From an uncultured Mollicutes bacterium (GTDB lineage: Bacteria; Bacillota_I; Bacilli_A; RFN20; CAG-288), in NCBI GenBank assembly GCA_900549915.1, contig URQF01000097.1, positions 1-5,475 of the forward strand: a stretch of DNA of 5,475 bases, written 5' to 3'. How positions within the stretch are numbered: the first letter of the stretch is position 1; each line of letters opens with the position of its first letter. Positions 1 to 5,475 of this stretch are shown here, in pieces. The translations under genes were made by a program, and so were the position numbers. The notes beneath the pieces were generated by a model, which had not been told where the DNA came from, did no database searches, and saw only the letters and a program-made list of their open reading frames with translations.

Positions 1-60
1 AACAACAGCAAAGATGGTAAAAGCAATCAGAAGGGACAAAATTATAGAGAGTCGTTTCAT
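1..60 (-). CDS. potD: PotD, polyamine ABC transporter substrate-binding protein (N-terminal fragment)
   Basis: Only the first 20 codons are present; the gene runs off the low-coordinate end of the window. The ATG is at 58-60 and overlaps the potC stop in an ATGA, which fixes the start. The peptide begins MKR and continues as a hydrophobic run (SIILSLLIAF onward), a typical signal-peptide or lipoprotein leader; the cleavage site or lipobox is not reached. An AAGAGG Shine-Dalgarno-like sequence lies at 72-77, about 11 bases upstream. In Firmicutes pot operons the gene after potC is normally potD, which captures spermidine or putrescine outside the membrane and delivers it to PotBC. The PotD name therefore rests on position plus the leader, not on any binding-domain sequence. 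Another secreted protein cannot be excluded. Confidence 0.7.
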   Translation of the reverse strand, partial: MKRLSIILSLLIAFTIFAVV

Positions 61-914
61 TTTGTTTTCTGCCTCTTAAGTAGACGATTCTTTTCCTTCT
101 TTTTGGCTGAACGCAAAGAGATGAGAAGAACAAGGAGCAAAGTGACAAAGGTAAGAAGTGCGTTGAAGGCATAGCTGCCAGCAGAGAAGTTCTTTTTCGT
201 GTAGCTGGAATAGACGTAGTTCGAGAAGTTCGTGAATCCATTGCCTTGGGTATAGAAGGAAATAACAAAGTCGTCAATGGATAAAGTAAAAGCAATCAAA
301 GCACCCCTTAAGATAGCAGTCGTCAAGGAAGGGATGATGACTTTGAAAAGGCTCTTTACCGGAGGACAGCCAAGGTCGATAGCAGCTTCAAACAAGCTTT
401 CATCGCTCTGATCTAGTTTTGGAAGCACCATCCTGATGACATAGGGGACAGTGAAGAACACATGGGCAATCAGCCTGGACGTGAATCCAAAGACCTTAGG
501 GAAGATAGGACGGAGCAAAGAGAAGACAATCCTCCTGCAGATACCGATGACAATATCGGAGGAAAGCATTGGAATCTCGTTTAGGAAGTCCCTTGTCTTC
601 CGTGCTTTCTTATTCAAGGCATGGATGCCGATACAGGCAAAAAGACCAAAGACCGTCGCAATTAAAGTTGTCCAGAAGGCAACCAGAAGAGAATCGAGAA
701 TAGAGACATAAAGCTGACGATCCGTAAAGATTGCTTTGTAATTATCCAGAGTGAAACCGCCCCAGAGAAGAGGAGTCCTAGAATTTGCTGAGGCATTGAA
801 AGACTGGTAGACAATGATAAGGATTGGGACATACATCCTAGAGAAGACAAAGACAACAAAGATGACCTTGAACGCCGCAAAGAGGGTAGAAAGAATACTT
901 TTCTTTTCAAGCAT
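57..914 (-). CDS. potC: PotC, polyamine ABC transporter permease
   Basis: This is an inner-membrane permease subunit that pairs with PotB to form the channel for spermidine/putrescine uptake. It has 285 residues, slightly longer than usual because of a Lys/Arg-rich cytoplasmic tail from about residue 268. About six hydrophobic segments are visible (roughly 12-36, 69-95, 115-135, 142-165, 199-222, 248-268). The EAA loop that docks on the ATPase is at 176-197 (EAAIDLG, then IIP), and the PotC-typical AFTLSIDDFVISF is at 208-220. The ATG start overlaps the potB stop by 8 bases and has a GAGGT ribosome-binding site 8 bases upstream. Nine codons are AGG (26, 46, 108, 127, 128, 147, 161, 203, 281). 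Several sit in membrane helices; the pair at 127-128 lies where relatives have a hydrophobic residue followed by Met (GISLMLLF-like). They are best read as Met. Genuine arginines here use CGT and CGG. Confidence 0.93.
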   Translation of the reverse strand: MLEKKSILSTLFAAFKVIFVVFVFSRMYVPILIIVYQSFNASANSRTPLLWGGFTLDNYKAIFTDRQLYVSILDSLLVAFWTTLIATVFGLFACIGIHALNKKARKTRDFLNEIPMLSSDIVIGICRRIVFSLLRPIFPKVFGFTSRLIAHVFFTVPYVIRMVLPKLDQSDESLFEAAIDLGCPPVKSLFKVIIPSLTTAILRGALIAFTLSIDDFVISFYTQGNGFTNFSNYVYSSYTKKNFSAGSYAFNALLTFVTLLLVLLISLRSAKKKEKNRLLKRQKTK

Positions 915-1710
915 GGCGTTTTACCTCGCTTGTTTTTCCTAATTTATCAAAAAGGAAAATCCTTAAGATAATAATGATGGATAAGAGAATCGAGAGGAGG
1001 GAACCAAAACCAAAATTGTTCTTCTCAAAGACCGATTGAATCAAGTTACCGATCAGACGGACTTTTCCTTGTCCAACCGTCTGAGAAATCGCAAACTCCG
1101 TAGCGGAAGGCAAGAAGACCCTAAGAATACCAGAGTAAACACCCTTCCTAGAAAGCGGAAGGGTAACCTTAAAGAAGGTCTTGACTGGGTTAACACCTAA
1201 ATCACGGCTAGCTTCAATCAGGGAACGATCCAGTTTTTCTAGCACGGTATAGATTGGAAAGATCCTAAACGGAAGAAAGGTTGTCACAGAGACTAGGACA
1301 ACGGCTTGATTGGTGCCAAGCAAGTTCAAAGCTTTAAAGGCATCCGTTGAGAAGAGACGAAGCCAAGAAACAAATCGAAGCCTTGAGTTAGACCACCTTG
1401 GAAGAATGAGAAGAAGAAGGAAGAGCATCTTATGTTTCCTTTTAGAGAATGAGATGAAGTAAGCAGTCGGATATCCAAACAGGAAACAGAAGGCAACGGT
1501 CTCTAATGCAACAAGCAACGAATTCAATACTGCTTTATAAATAGATGGATCATTTAAACGGATATAGTTCTCTAACGAACCGACGGCAGAAGAGAAATCC
1601 ATACCGTTTGCGTTCCTAAAGCTAAGCACAAACCTGACAAAGAGAGGGACAAAGAAAAGAAACAAAAGCCAGATTGCATAGGGAATGGCAAGTCCTTTGA
1701 AGCGTTTCAT
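907..1710 (-). CDS. potB: PotB, polyamine ABC transporter permease
   Basis: This is the partner permease of PotC in the polyamine importer. Its 267 residues match the family. Six hydrophobic segments are apparent (about 7-30, 62-88, 94-116, 130-154, 190-210, 232-255). The EAA loop EASRDLG...TLPLS is at 166-187 and the PotB-typical VFLPSATEFAIS at 198-209. The start ATG shares an ATGA with the potA stop, indicating translational coupling. Nine codons are AGG: 26, 32, 91, 105, 110, 149, 188, 197, 250. Read as Met they restore known family motifs: LILPMW at 105, LPFMIFPIY at 149, LPLSMKG at 188 and GILMVFLP at 197. Read as Arg they place charges in helices. Conserved arginines such as R112 (CGA) and R169 (CGT) avoid AGG. 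Confidence 0.93.
   Translation of the reverse strand: MKRFKGLAIPYAIWLLFLFFVPLFVRFVLSFRNANGMDFSSAVGSLENYIRLNDPSIYKAVLNSLLVALETVAFCFLFGYPTAYFISFSKRKHKMLFLLLLILPRWSNSRLRFVSWLRLFSTDAFKALNLLGTNQAVVLVSVTTFLPFRIFPIYTVLEKLDRSLIEASRDLGVNPVKTFFKVTLPLSRKGVYSGILRVFLPSATEFAISQTVGQGKVRLIGNLIQSVFEKNNFGFGSLLSILLSIIIILRIFLFDKLGKTSEVKRHA
923..927 (-). promoter_or_regulatory. Ribosome-binding site of potC
   Basis: The minus strand reads GAGGT, 8 bases before the potC ATG at 912-914. It lies inside the 3' end of potB and supports this start codon. It is the clearest Shine-Dalgarno sequence in the operon. Confidence 0.7.
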
Positions 1711-3566
1711 TCTGAAATTCTTTCCGCCTCTTCTTTCGCCTTAGCACGGATTTCCTGGATTTCCTTCGGCTGAAGGGAATCCTCGACCTTCCTAAGATGA
1801 ATCTCATAAGAGTCTACTTTTAATCCGAGCCTATCTCCAACGGCAACGTTTTGATAATCCTGGACAAGCAAAGTGGTTCCATTGACATTGACCCAGATTT
1901 CAAAGAAAACACCCGTAAAGTCAGTCTTAACGACTTTACCGCAAAGAATTGCGGATTCTGGATTCTCAATAACCAAATCCAAGTCTTCTGGACGAATAAC
2001 CGCATCCACAACTTCCCCCGGAAGGAAAGTCGTAACGTAAGTGTTAAAGACGGCACCTAAGAAACTGACTTTCTGATTGCCAAGATACGTTCCTTCTAAG
2101 ATGTTGCCATCCTCATAGTTCTGTAAAAGAGCATGCTTGTCTTCTTTTATGCTTTCACAGTAAATGTTACTCGGTGCAATCGTCCTGCCGATTTCTTGTC
2201 CAACCCTATACTTATCATCGGTTTCGACCGTAATCAGAGTGTTACCGACGGCAACCGATAAGAAATATTTATTGCAATCGAAGCTGACACTCTTAACGAT
2301 GCCAGTAAACTTACTATTTTCTTTCGTGCAGATATCAAAGTCTTCTTTTTCGACGATGACATAAAGAGGATCTCCAGGCATGAAGTCCTGTGCCGGGACT
2401 TTAAAAGTTTTATTTAGCATCGAAAGACGGCCAGAAGAGGAATAAGTACCGCGGAAAATATTGGCAGCTCCGATAAAGGAAGCGACAAATTGGTTGACCG
2501 GGGCATTGTAAATATCCTCTGGACGTCCCCTCTGCTGAATTCTTCCACCATTCCTAACAACAATCGTATCACTCCTGACCCTAGCTTCTTCCTGGTCATG
2601 GGTAACGAAAATAAAGGTAATGCCGAGTTTTCTCTGCCTTTCACGCAGTTCTAAACGCCTTGCTTTTCTTAGCTTTAAGTCCAGTGCGGAAAGAGGTTCG
2701 TCCAATAGAAGAATACGTGGCTTATTCACGATAGCTCTGGCAATAGCAATACGCTGCCTTTGTCCACCAGAAAGAGAGGCGATATCACGGTCTTCAAATC
2801 CTTCCAGATTAACAAGCTTCAAAGCTTTCCTGACTTCGCCTTTAATCACTTCTTCTTTAAAAGAGCGACGATTGAGCTTTTCAATCCTCTTCGCATACCT
2901 ATCGTCTTCTTTCAAAGCCTCAAACAGGTTCTTCTTTACATCTTTGAACTTCCTAGTATCTTCAAAGGAATATTTTGATAAATCAATGGAAAGGGAAGAA
3001 AGAATCTCGCTCCTCTTTTCCTTGATATCCGTATATTTCTTATGCTTAAGCTCTTTTTCATGTTCTTTTAGAAGTTCATCTGCTTTGAAGGCAATGGATT
3101 CCTTCTGAAAGAGCCCAGTGACATAATCCTTGACATCTTTTGGTTTATCAATACGGGAAAGCTTCTTCCTAAGAGCATCAATGTCCTCTTCGGAAATTCC
3201 GTTTTCTTTCCTCCTGTTCCTTGTTCCAATGTCATAGACATTGGAGTAAACGTTGTTCCGTAAGCCGAAAGCAATGTTATCAAAGACATTCCTGTTCGGG
3301 AACAGGGCGTATTTCTGAAAAACAGTATTGATGGGTCGTTTATGAGCAGGCAGAGAAGAAATATCAACCCCGTCTAATAAGACGCGTCCTTCCTGCCTGG
3401 ATTCGAATCCACCAATGATTCTTAAAGTCGTAGTCTTACCGCAACCGGAAGGCCCTAGAAACGTCACGAATTCGTTCTCGTTCACAGAGAGGTTGAGATT
3501 ATCTAGGATTACGTTATCTCCGTAAGCCTTCTTAATCCCACGCAGCTCCAGGATTTTTCGTGCCAT
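1707..3566 (-). CDS. potA: PotA, polyamine ABC transporter ATPase, long form with insert and duplicated C-terminal region
   Basis: This is the cytoplasmic ATPase that powers PotBC. Visible in order: Walker A GPSGCGKTT (38-46), Q-loop Gln84 in VFQKYALFP, signature LSGGQ (265-269), Walker B ILLLDEP (285-291), D-loop SALD (293-296) and H-loop His323 in THDQEEA. All the catalytic elements are present. The protein has 619 residues against about 350-385 for typical PotA. Two additions explain this: a Lys/Glu-rich, probably helical insert at about 104-233, between Q-loop and signature, and a second copy of the C-terminal TOBE-type region (about 377-475 and 491-597). There are 22 AGG codons but only three ATG. 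Read as Met, AGG restores LFPNMNVFDNIAFGL (92), VMSD (331), IVVMNGG (338), IQQMG (346) and YEIHLMK (592). It is first in the pot operon behind a strong promoter at 3602-3629; its ribosome site is weak (AAAGAGAA). Confidence 0.95.
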   Translation of the reverse strand: MARKILELRGIKKAYGDNVILDNLNLSVNENEFVTFLGPSGCGKTTTLRIIGGFESRQEGRVLLDGVDISSLPAHKRPINTVFQKYALFPNRNVFDNIAFGLRNNVYSNVYDIGTRNRRKENGISEEDIDALRKKLSRIDKPKDVKDYVTGLFQKESIAFKADELLKEHEKELKHKKYTDIKEKRSEILSSLSIDLSKYSFEDTRKFKDVKKNLFEALKEDDRYAKRIEKLNRRSFKEEVIKGEVRKALKLVNLEGFEDRDIASLSGGQRQRIAIARAIVNKPRILLLDEPLSALDLKLRKARRLELRERQRKLGITFIFVTHDQEEARVRSDTIVVRNGGRIQQRGRPEDIYNAPVNQFVASFIGAANIFRGTYSSSGRLSMLNKTFKVPAQDFMPGDPLYVIVEKEDFDICTKENSKFTGIVKSVSFDCNKYFLSVAVGNTLITVETDDKYRVGQEIGRTIAPSNIYCESIKEDKHALLQNYEDGNILEGTYLGNQKVSFLGAVFNTYVTTFLPGEVVDAVIRPEDLDLVIENPESAILCGKVVKTDFTGVFFEIWVNVNGTTLLVQDYQNVAVGDRLGLKVDSYEIHLRKVEDSLQPKEIQEIRAKAKEEAERISE

Positions 3567-3601
3567 ATAATGTGTTCTCTTTTTTTGATTTTGCGCCTAA
3601 A

Positions 3602-3629
3602 AGTATAAGACTATCAGAGAGAATGTCAA
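3602..3629 (-). promoter_or_regulatory. Sigma-A-type promoter of the pot operon
   Basis: On the minus strand a perfect -35 hexamer TTGACA (3624-3629) is followed after 16 bp by TATACT (3602-3607), one mismatch from TATAAT. Transcription would start near 3594-3596, giving a leader of about 28-30 bases before the potA ATG at 3566. This is the best promoter match in the window and indicates that potABCD has its own transcription start. No operator or riboswitch is recognisable in the short leader. Confidence 0.8.
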
Positions 3630-3658
3630 TAACTATTTTCCATATTGTTTTCTTAGTT

Positions 3659-3724
3659 CAAAACAAGGGGAAGGCATGAAAAGGCTTAATCAAAGAAGAA
3701 TCCCCTTTTTTCGACCAAAAAAGG
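3659..3724 (-). terminator. Possible terminator or hairpin region between guaD and the pot promoter
   Basis: There are two overlapping inverted repeats. CCTTTTTT (3704-3711) pairs perfectly with AAAAAAGG (3717-3724) around a 5-base loop, but no T-tract follows on the minus strand. Alternatively, on the minus strand AAGGGGA (3701-3707) can pair with TCCCCTT (3665-3671), followed by GTTTTG, but with a 29-base loop. The two structures compete for 3704-3707. The position, 14-79 bases past the guaD stop, suits a terminator, but neither hairpin is a textbook one. Confidence 0.3.
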
Positions 3725-3737
3725 ACTGAAAAAAATT

Positions 3738-5015
3738 CTAGAGAATACGATTTCCTTGGATGAATTTTGCCTTGATCCTACTACGAAGGCCAAGATAGAA
3801 GAGACGTTCTAGTCTTTCGCTAAGGTTAAGATCTCTGGTAGTACGAAGAGAAGAATCATCGACAACCACGATATCGGCATCATACCCCTTCAAGAAAGAA
3901 CCAGTCTTTCCGAAAAAAGAACCGCCTTGAATCGTTGCCATAGCAAAAACGTCTTTTGTCTGAAGTGGTTTCCTATTGGAATCAATATAGCGCCAATACC
4001 TTTTAGATACTTGCCTAGCTAAGTTACCTGCTTTCAGAAGGGAAAGGGAAGAACCACCAGCCACATCACTTCCAAGTCCGACCTTGATTCCAAGATTCAG
4101 ATATTTACGAATAGGAGCCATTCCAGAGGCAATATTCAGATTGCTCTCTGGACAATGTGCGACAAATACATTGTTTTCCTTGAGCATATTAATTTCTTTT
4201 TCATTGTTGTAAATGCAATGAGCCCTGATGCAGTTATAGTCCCCGCCAAACCTATGACAGGAGGCATAAGTATCCGAATAGGTCTCACAATCCGGTTCTA
4301 ACTCTTTTACCCATTTGCTTTCGCTTGGATTTTCATCCAAATGGGATTGGACAGAAAGATTATATTTTTCCCGTAATCTTCCAAGTCCTTCCCTTAAGTC
4401 TCTTGTTACAGAAGGTGTGAAACGAGGGGTCAGAATTGGTTTCTCATATTTGAATTTTAGTGCTGAACAGATAAATTCTTCTGTCTCTTTTAAGGCGGTT
4501 TCGGTGTCTTTTTCCCTGTAGTCGGATGGAGAATTCCGGTTCCTGTTGACGAGTCCAACATAACAAGGAATCTTCTCCTTTTCAAGCTGTTTCCTTAATT
4601 CTAGTGTTGCTTCCTTATGGATCGTAGCAAAAATAGACGCTCTCGTTGTAAAGGAATGCTTTAGGTCCTCAACAAACTGATGGTAGGCTTTCTTTGCGTA
4701 AGAAAGCTCTTTATATTTTCTTTCTTCTGGGAAAGCATAAAGTTTCAGCCATTCCAGCAATTCATAATCACCGCCTACGCCGCGATAAGGATACTGACTA
4801 GCGTGGACATGTAGATCTGAAAATCCAGGAAGGACTAAGGAATTTCCATAGTCATAGACAGGGAGGGACTGATATAGGGCAGGTATTTCTTTCATGACCC
4901 CCTCTACTTTTCCATCTAAAATGAAAAGATAAGAATTTTCCTTAATAATAAGATTGTAGGATTCATCGCTATAGATGATATGTCCTTTGACGACAAAAGA
5001 GTTCTGTTTATCCAT
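3738..5015 (-). CDS. guaD: Guanine deaminase (amidohydrolase family)
   Basis: The enzyme hydrolyses guanine to xanthine and ammonia in purine salvage or catabolism; it is cytosolic and metal-dependent. The 425 residues match the family. Visible metal-site residues are His69 and His71 (DLHVHA), His225 with catalytic Glu228 (SHLDEN), His266 (AHCIY) and Asp317 (GSDVAGG). Other family marks are QYPYRG (74-79), PEERKY (96-101), NRNSP (159-163), TPRF (196-199) and FFGKTGSF (367-374). The start ATG follows a GGGAAAA stretch. The stop is TAG. Ten codons are AGG (141, 158, 167, 208, 255, 264, 334, 339, 348, 413). Read as Met they give VNMNRNSP (158), DLMEGLG (208) and IMAHC (264), all family-typical. 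Arg160, in the same NRNSP motif, is CGG, so CGG stays Arg. A related chlorohydrolase is possible, but the motif set fits guanine deaminase best. Confidence 0.93.
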   Translation of the reverse strand: MDKQNSFVVKGHIIYSDESYNLIIKENSYLFILDGKVEGVMKEIPALYQSLPVYDYGNSLVLPGFSDLHVHASQYPYRGVGGDYELLEWLKLYAFPEERKYKELSYAKKAYHQFVEDLKHSFTTRASIFATIHKEATLELRKQLEKEKIPCYVGLVNRNRNSPSDYREKDTETALKETEEFICSALKFKYEKPILTPRFTPSVTRDLREGLGRLREKYNLSVQSHLDENPSESKWVKELEPDCETYSDTYASCHRFGGDYNCIRAHCIYNNEKEINMLKENNVFVAHCPESNLNIASGMAPIRKYLNLGIKVGLGSDVAGGSSLSLLKAGNLARQVSKRYWRYIDSNRKPLQTKDVFAMATIQGGSFFGKTGSFLKGYDADIVVVDDSSLRTTRDLNLSERLERLFYLGLRSRIKAKFIQGNRIL

Positions 5016-5031
5016 GTGATTATTTTCCCAT

Positions 5032-5044
5032 TCCTATTATAGGA
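5032..5044 (-). promoter_or_regulatory. Putative guaD -10 box inside a small palindrome
   Basis: The minus strand carries a perfect TATAAT at 5036-5041, 20 bases before the guaD start codon. The expected -35 position (about 5059-5064, AAGATT) is a poor match, so an activator or a weak promoter is possible. The -10 lies within a 6-bp perfect inverted repeat with a single-base centre (TCCTAT-T-ATAGGA on the plus strand), which could be an operator. The predicted leader would be only about 13 bases long, leaving no room for a riboswitch downstream of this start. Confidence 0.4.
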
Positions 5045-5133
5045 TTTAAGCGAATAAAAATCTTCCTTCCGTTACCAAATCTATATTTTCAAATCAAAAC
5101 AAATGACCGAATGTTAAGAAAGAAACGGAAACA

Positions 5134-5322
5134 TTAATGCACAAACAATTCAAAGATTTTGCGGCAAAGATTGTCAGACACTTTCATATCCGTGGAACTT
5201 AAGACGAAATATTTGTTTTCTTTTTTTAGCTCTAAGAATCCAAAATCAGGAAGACGGTTAATCAAAGCAAACCTCTCTCCTAATGCCTTCTGTTTTCGTA
5301 TAATCCGGAACCTCTTCTTGGT
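5134..5322 (-). other. Open frame without a start codon, possible continuation of the upstream fragment
   Basis: This frame follows an in-frame TAG and runs 62 codons to TAA (5134-5136). It has no ATG until codon 46. Its composition is protein-like, for example KQKALGE, LPDFGFLELKKENKYFVLSS and SDNLCRKIFELF. It overlaps the HsdS-like frame at 5280-5322 in the -1 frame, so a single missing base there would join the two into one C-terminal region of about 90 codons. Two AGG codons (4 and 17) lie next to Phe residues and would be comfortable as Met. I do not recognise the family. The opposite-strand frame over the same bases looks like a shadow. Confidence 0.35.
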
Positions 5323-5403
5323 CTATCCTCACCGTCTTGAGGAAACATTTTTTGAAGAAGACCAGTTTTAATGCTTTTCAATTTGTCACACTCACCCTTC
5401 ATC
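5280..5403 (-). pseudogene. HsdS-like (type I restriction specificity subunit) fragment, truncated by the contig end
   Basis: This frame is open from the last genomic base before the adapter and ends at TAG (5280-5282), about 40 codons. Its first part reads CDKLKSIKTGLLQKMFP then QDGEDRP. This resembles the conserved coiled linker of type I S subunits, where LKxxKKGLLQxMFPxxGExxP is followed by the next recognition domain. HsdS sets the DNA target of a restriction-modification complex. After about residue 28 the reading becomes unlike protein (Gly/Arg-rich, then stop), while another frame opens, so a frameshift, decay or end-of-contig error is likely. An in-frame ATG at 5400-5402 is probably internal. 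The family call rests on about 25 residues from memory and is tentative. Confidence 0.4.
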
Positions 5404-5461
5404 AGATCGGAAGAGCGTCGTGTAGGGAAAGAGTGTAGATCTCGGTGGTCGCCGTATCATT
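5404..5461. other. Illumina adapter sequence (assembly artefact)
   Basis: From AGATCGGAAGAGC at 5404 through ...CGCCGTATCATT at 5461 the sequence is the reverse complement of the standard 58-base Illumina universal (TruSeq) adapter. It is not genomic. It marks 5403 as the last possibly biological base and shows that untrimmed read-through was assembled. Confidence 0.98.
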
Positions 5462-5475
5462 AAAAAAAAAAAAAA
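5462..5475. other. Poly-A run after the adapter (sequencing artefact)
   Basis: Fourteen A bases follow directly on the adapter end. This is the usual base-call output when a read continues past the end of the library molecule. It is not a biological poly-A tract. Confidence 0.95.

Noticed and set aside
2745..2776. AGG at PotA codon 270 within SGGQ-x-QR could be taken as a conserved Arg, against AGG = Met
   Set aside because: That column is variable in ABC ATPases (Gln, Arg, Lys and Met all occur). The invariant Arg two residues on (272) is CGT, so this codon is uninformative.
2620..3108. A 162-codon plus-strand open frame opposite potA, and other plus-strand frames opposite pot genes and guaD
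   Set aside because: They lie opposite genes with clear motifs, have Ser/Phe-rich antisense composition and no ribosome sites or homology I recognise. They are shadows.
57..5015. A CRISPR array, tRNA gene or mobile element that might be the hidden system, including the tRNA that reads AGG
   Set aside because: There are no spaced direct repeats, no cloverleaf-like sequence in the intergenic regions, and no transposase or terminal repeats. The decoding tRNA must lie elsewhere in the genome.
5016..5133. Purine-type riboswitch in front of guaD
   Set aside because: I found no recognisable aptamer core or expression-platform hairpin, and the predicted leader is only about 13 bases.
5102..5135. 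PurBox-like sequences upstream of guaD (GACCGAATGTT and GGAAACATT)
   Set aside because: Each has three or more mismatches to the 13-base PurBox consensus, and the pair does not form the expected inverted arrangement. They are also far from the -10.
5159..5371. A 70-codon plus-strand open frame in the region upstream of guaD
   Set aside because: It has no recognisable domain and no good ribosome site, and it is antisense to minus-strand frames of more natural composition. A real gene is possible but unsupported.

Overview
The window is a contig fragment, apparently from an uncultivated low-GC Gram-positive bacterium (Bacilli/Firmicutes-like). All recognisable genes lie on the minus strand, so transcription runs from high to low coordinates. 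The protein sequences suggest this origin, but the genetic code is more telling. Across the four complete genes I counted 50 in-frame AGG codons. Not one falls where the protein family needs arginine, and at least a dozen fall exactly where the family has methionine. ATG supplies only 15 Met codons, four of them starts. The window is therefore best read with AGG = Met. As I recall, a published computational screen for alternative codes reported this reassignment, with AGG as the dominant methionine codon, in a clade of uncultivated Bacilli. Standard-code translations of these genes carry false arginines, including inside membrane helices.

Layout in transcription order. (1) 5462-5475 is poly-A and 5404-5461 is Illumina adapter: both are sequencing artefact. 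(2) 5134-5403 holds the frame-disrupted end of something, with a short stretch resembling the C-terminal linker of a type I restriction specificity subunit (HsdS) and a second open frame with no start. (3) 3738-5015 is a complete guanine deaminase (guaD) with a TATAAT box just upstream. (4) 3567-3737 is an intergenic region with AT-rich hairpins and a near-consensus promoter (TTGACA, 16 bp, TATACT). (5) 60-3566 is a tightly overlapping potA-potB-potC-potD operon for polyamine import, with potD cut off after 20 codons at the contig edge.

The pot genes encode one ABC importer: PotA is the ATPase, PotB and PotC are the two permeases, and PotD is the substrate-binding protein. The overlaps of 4, 8 and 4 bases suggest translational coupling. 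PotA is unusually long at 619 residues: it has a charged insert of about 130 residues in its helical subdomain and what looks like a tandem copy of its C-terminal regulatory (TOBE-type) region. Guanine deaminase next door is a purine-salvage enzyme. It appears to be a separate transcription unit, and its adjacency to the polyamine operon does not by itself show a shared pathway.
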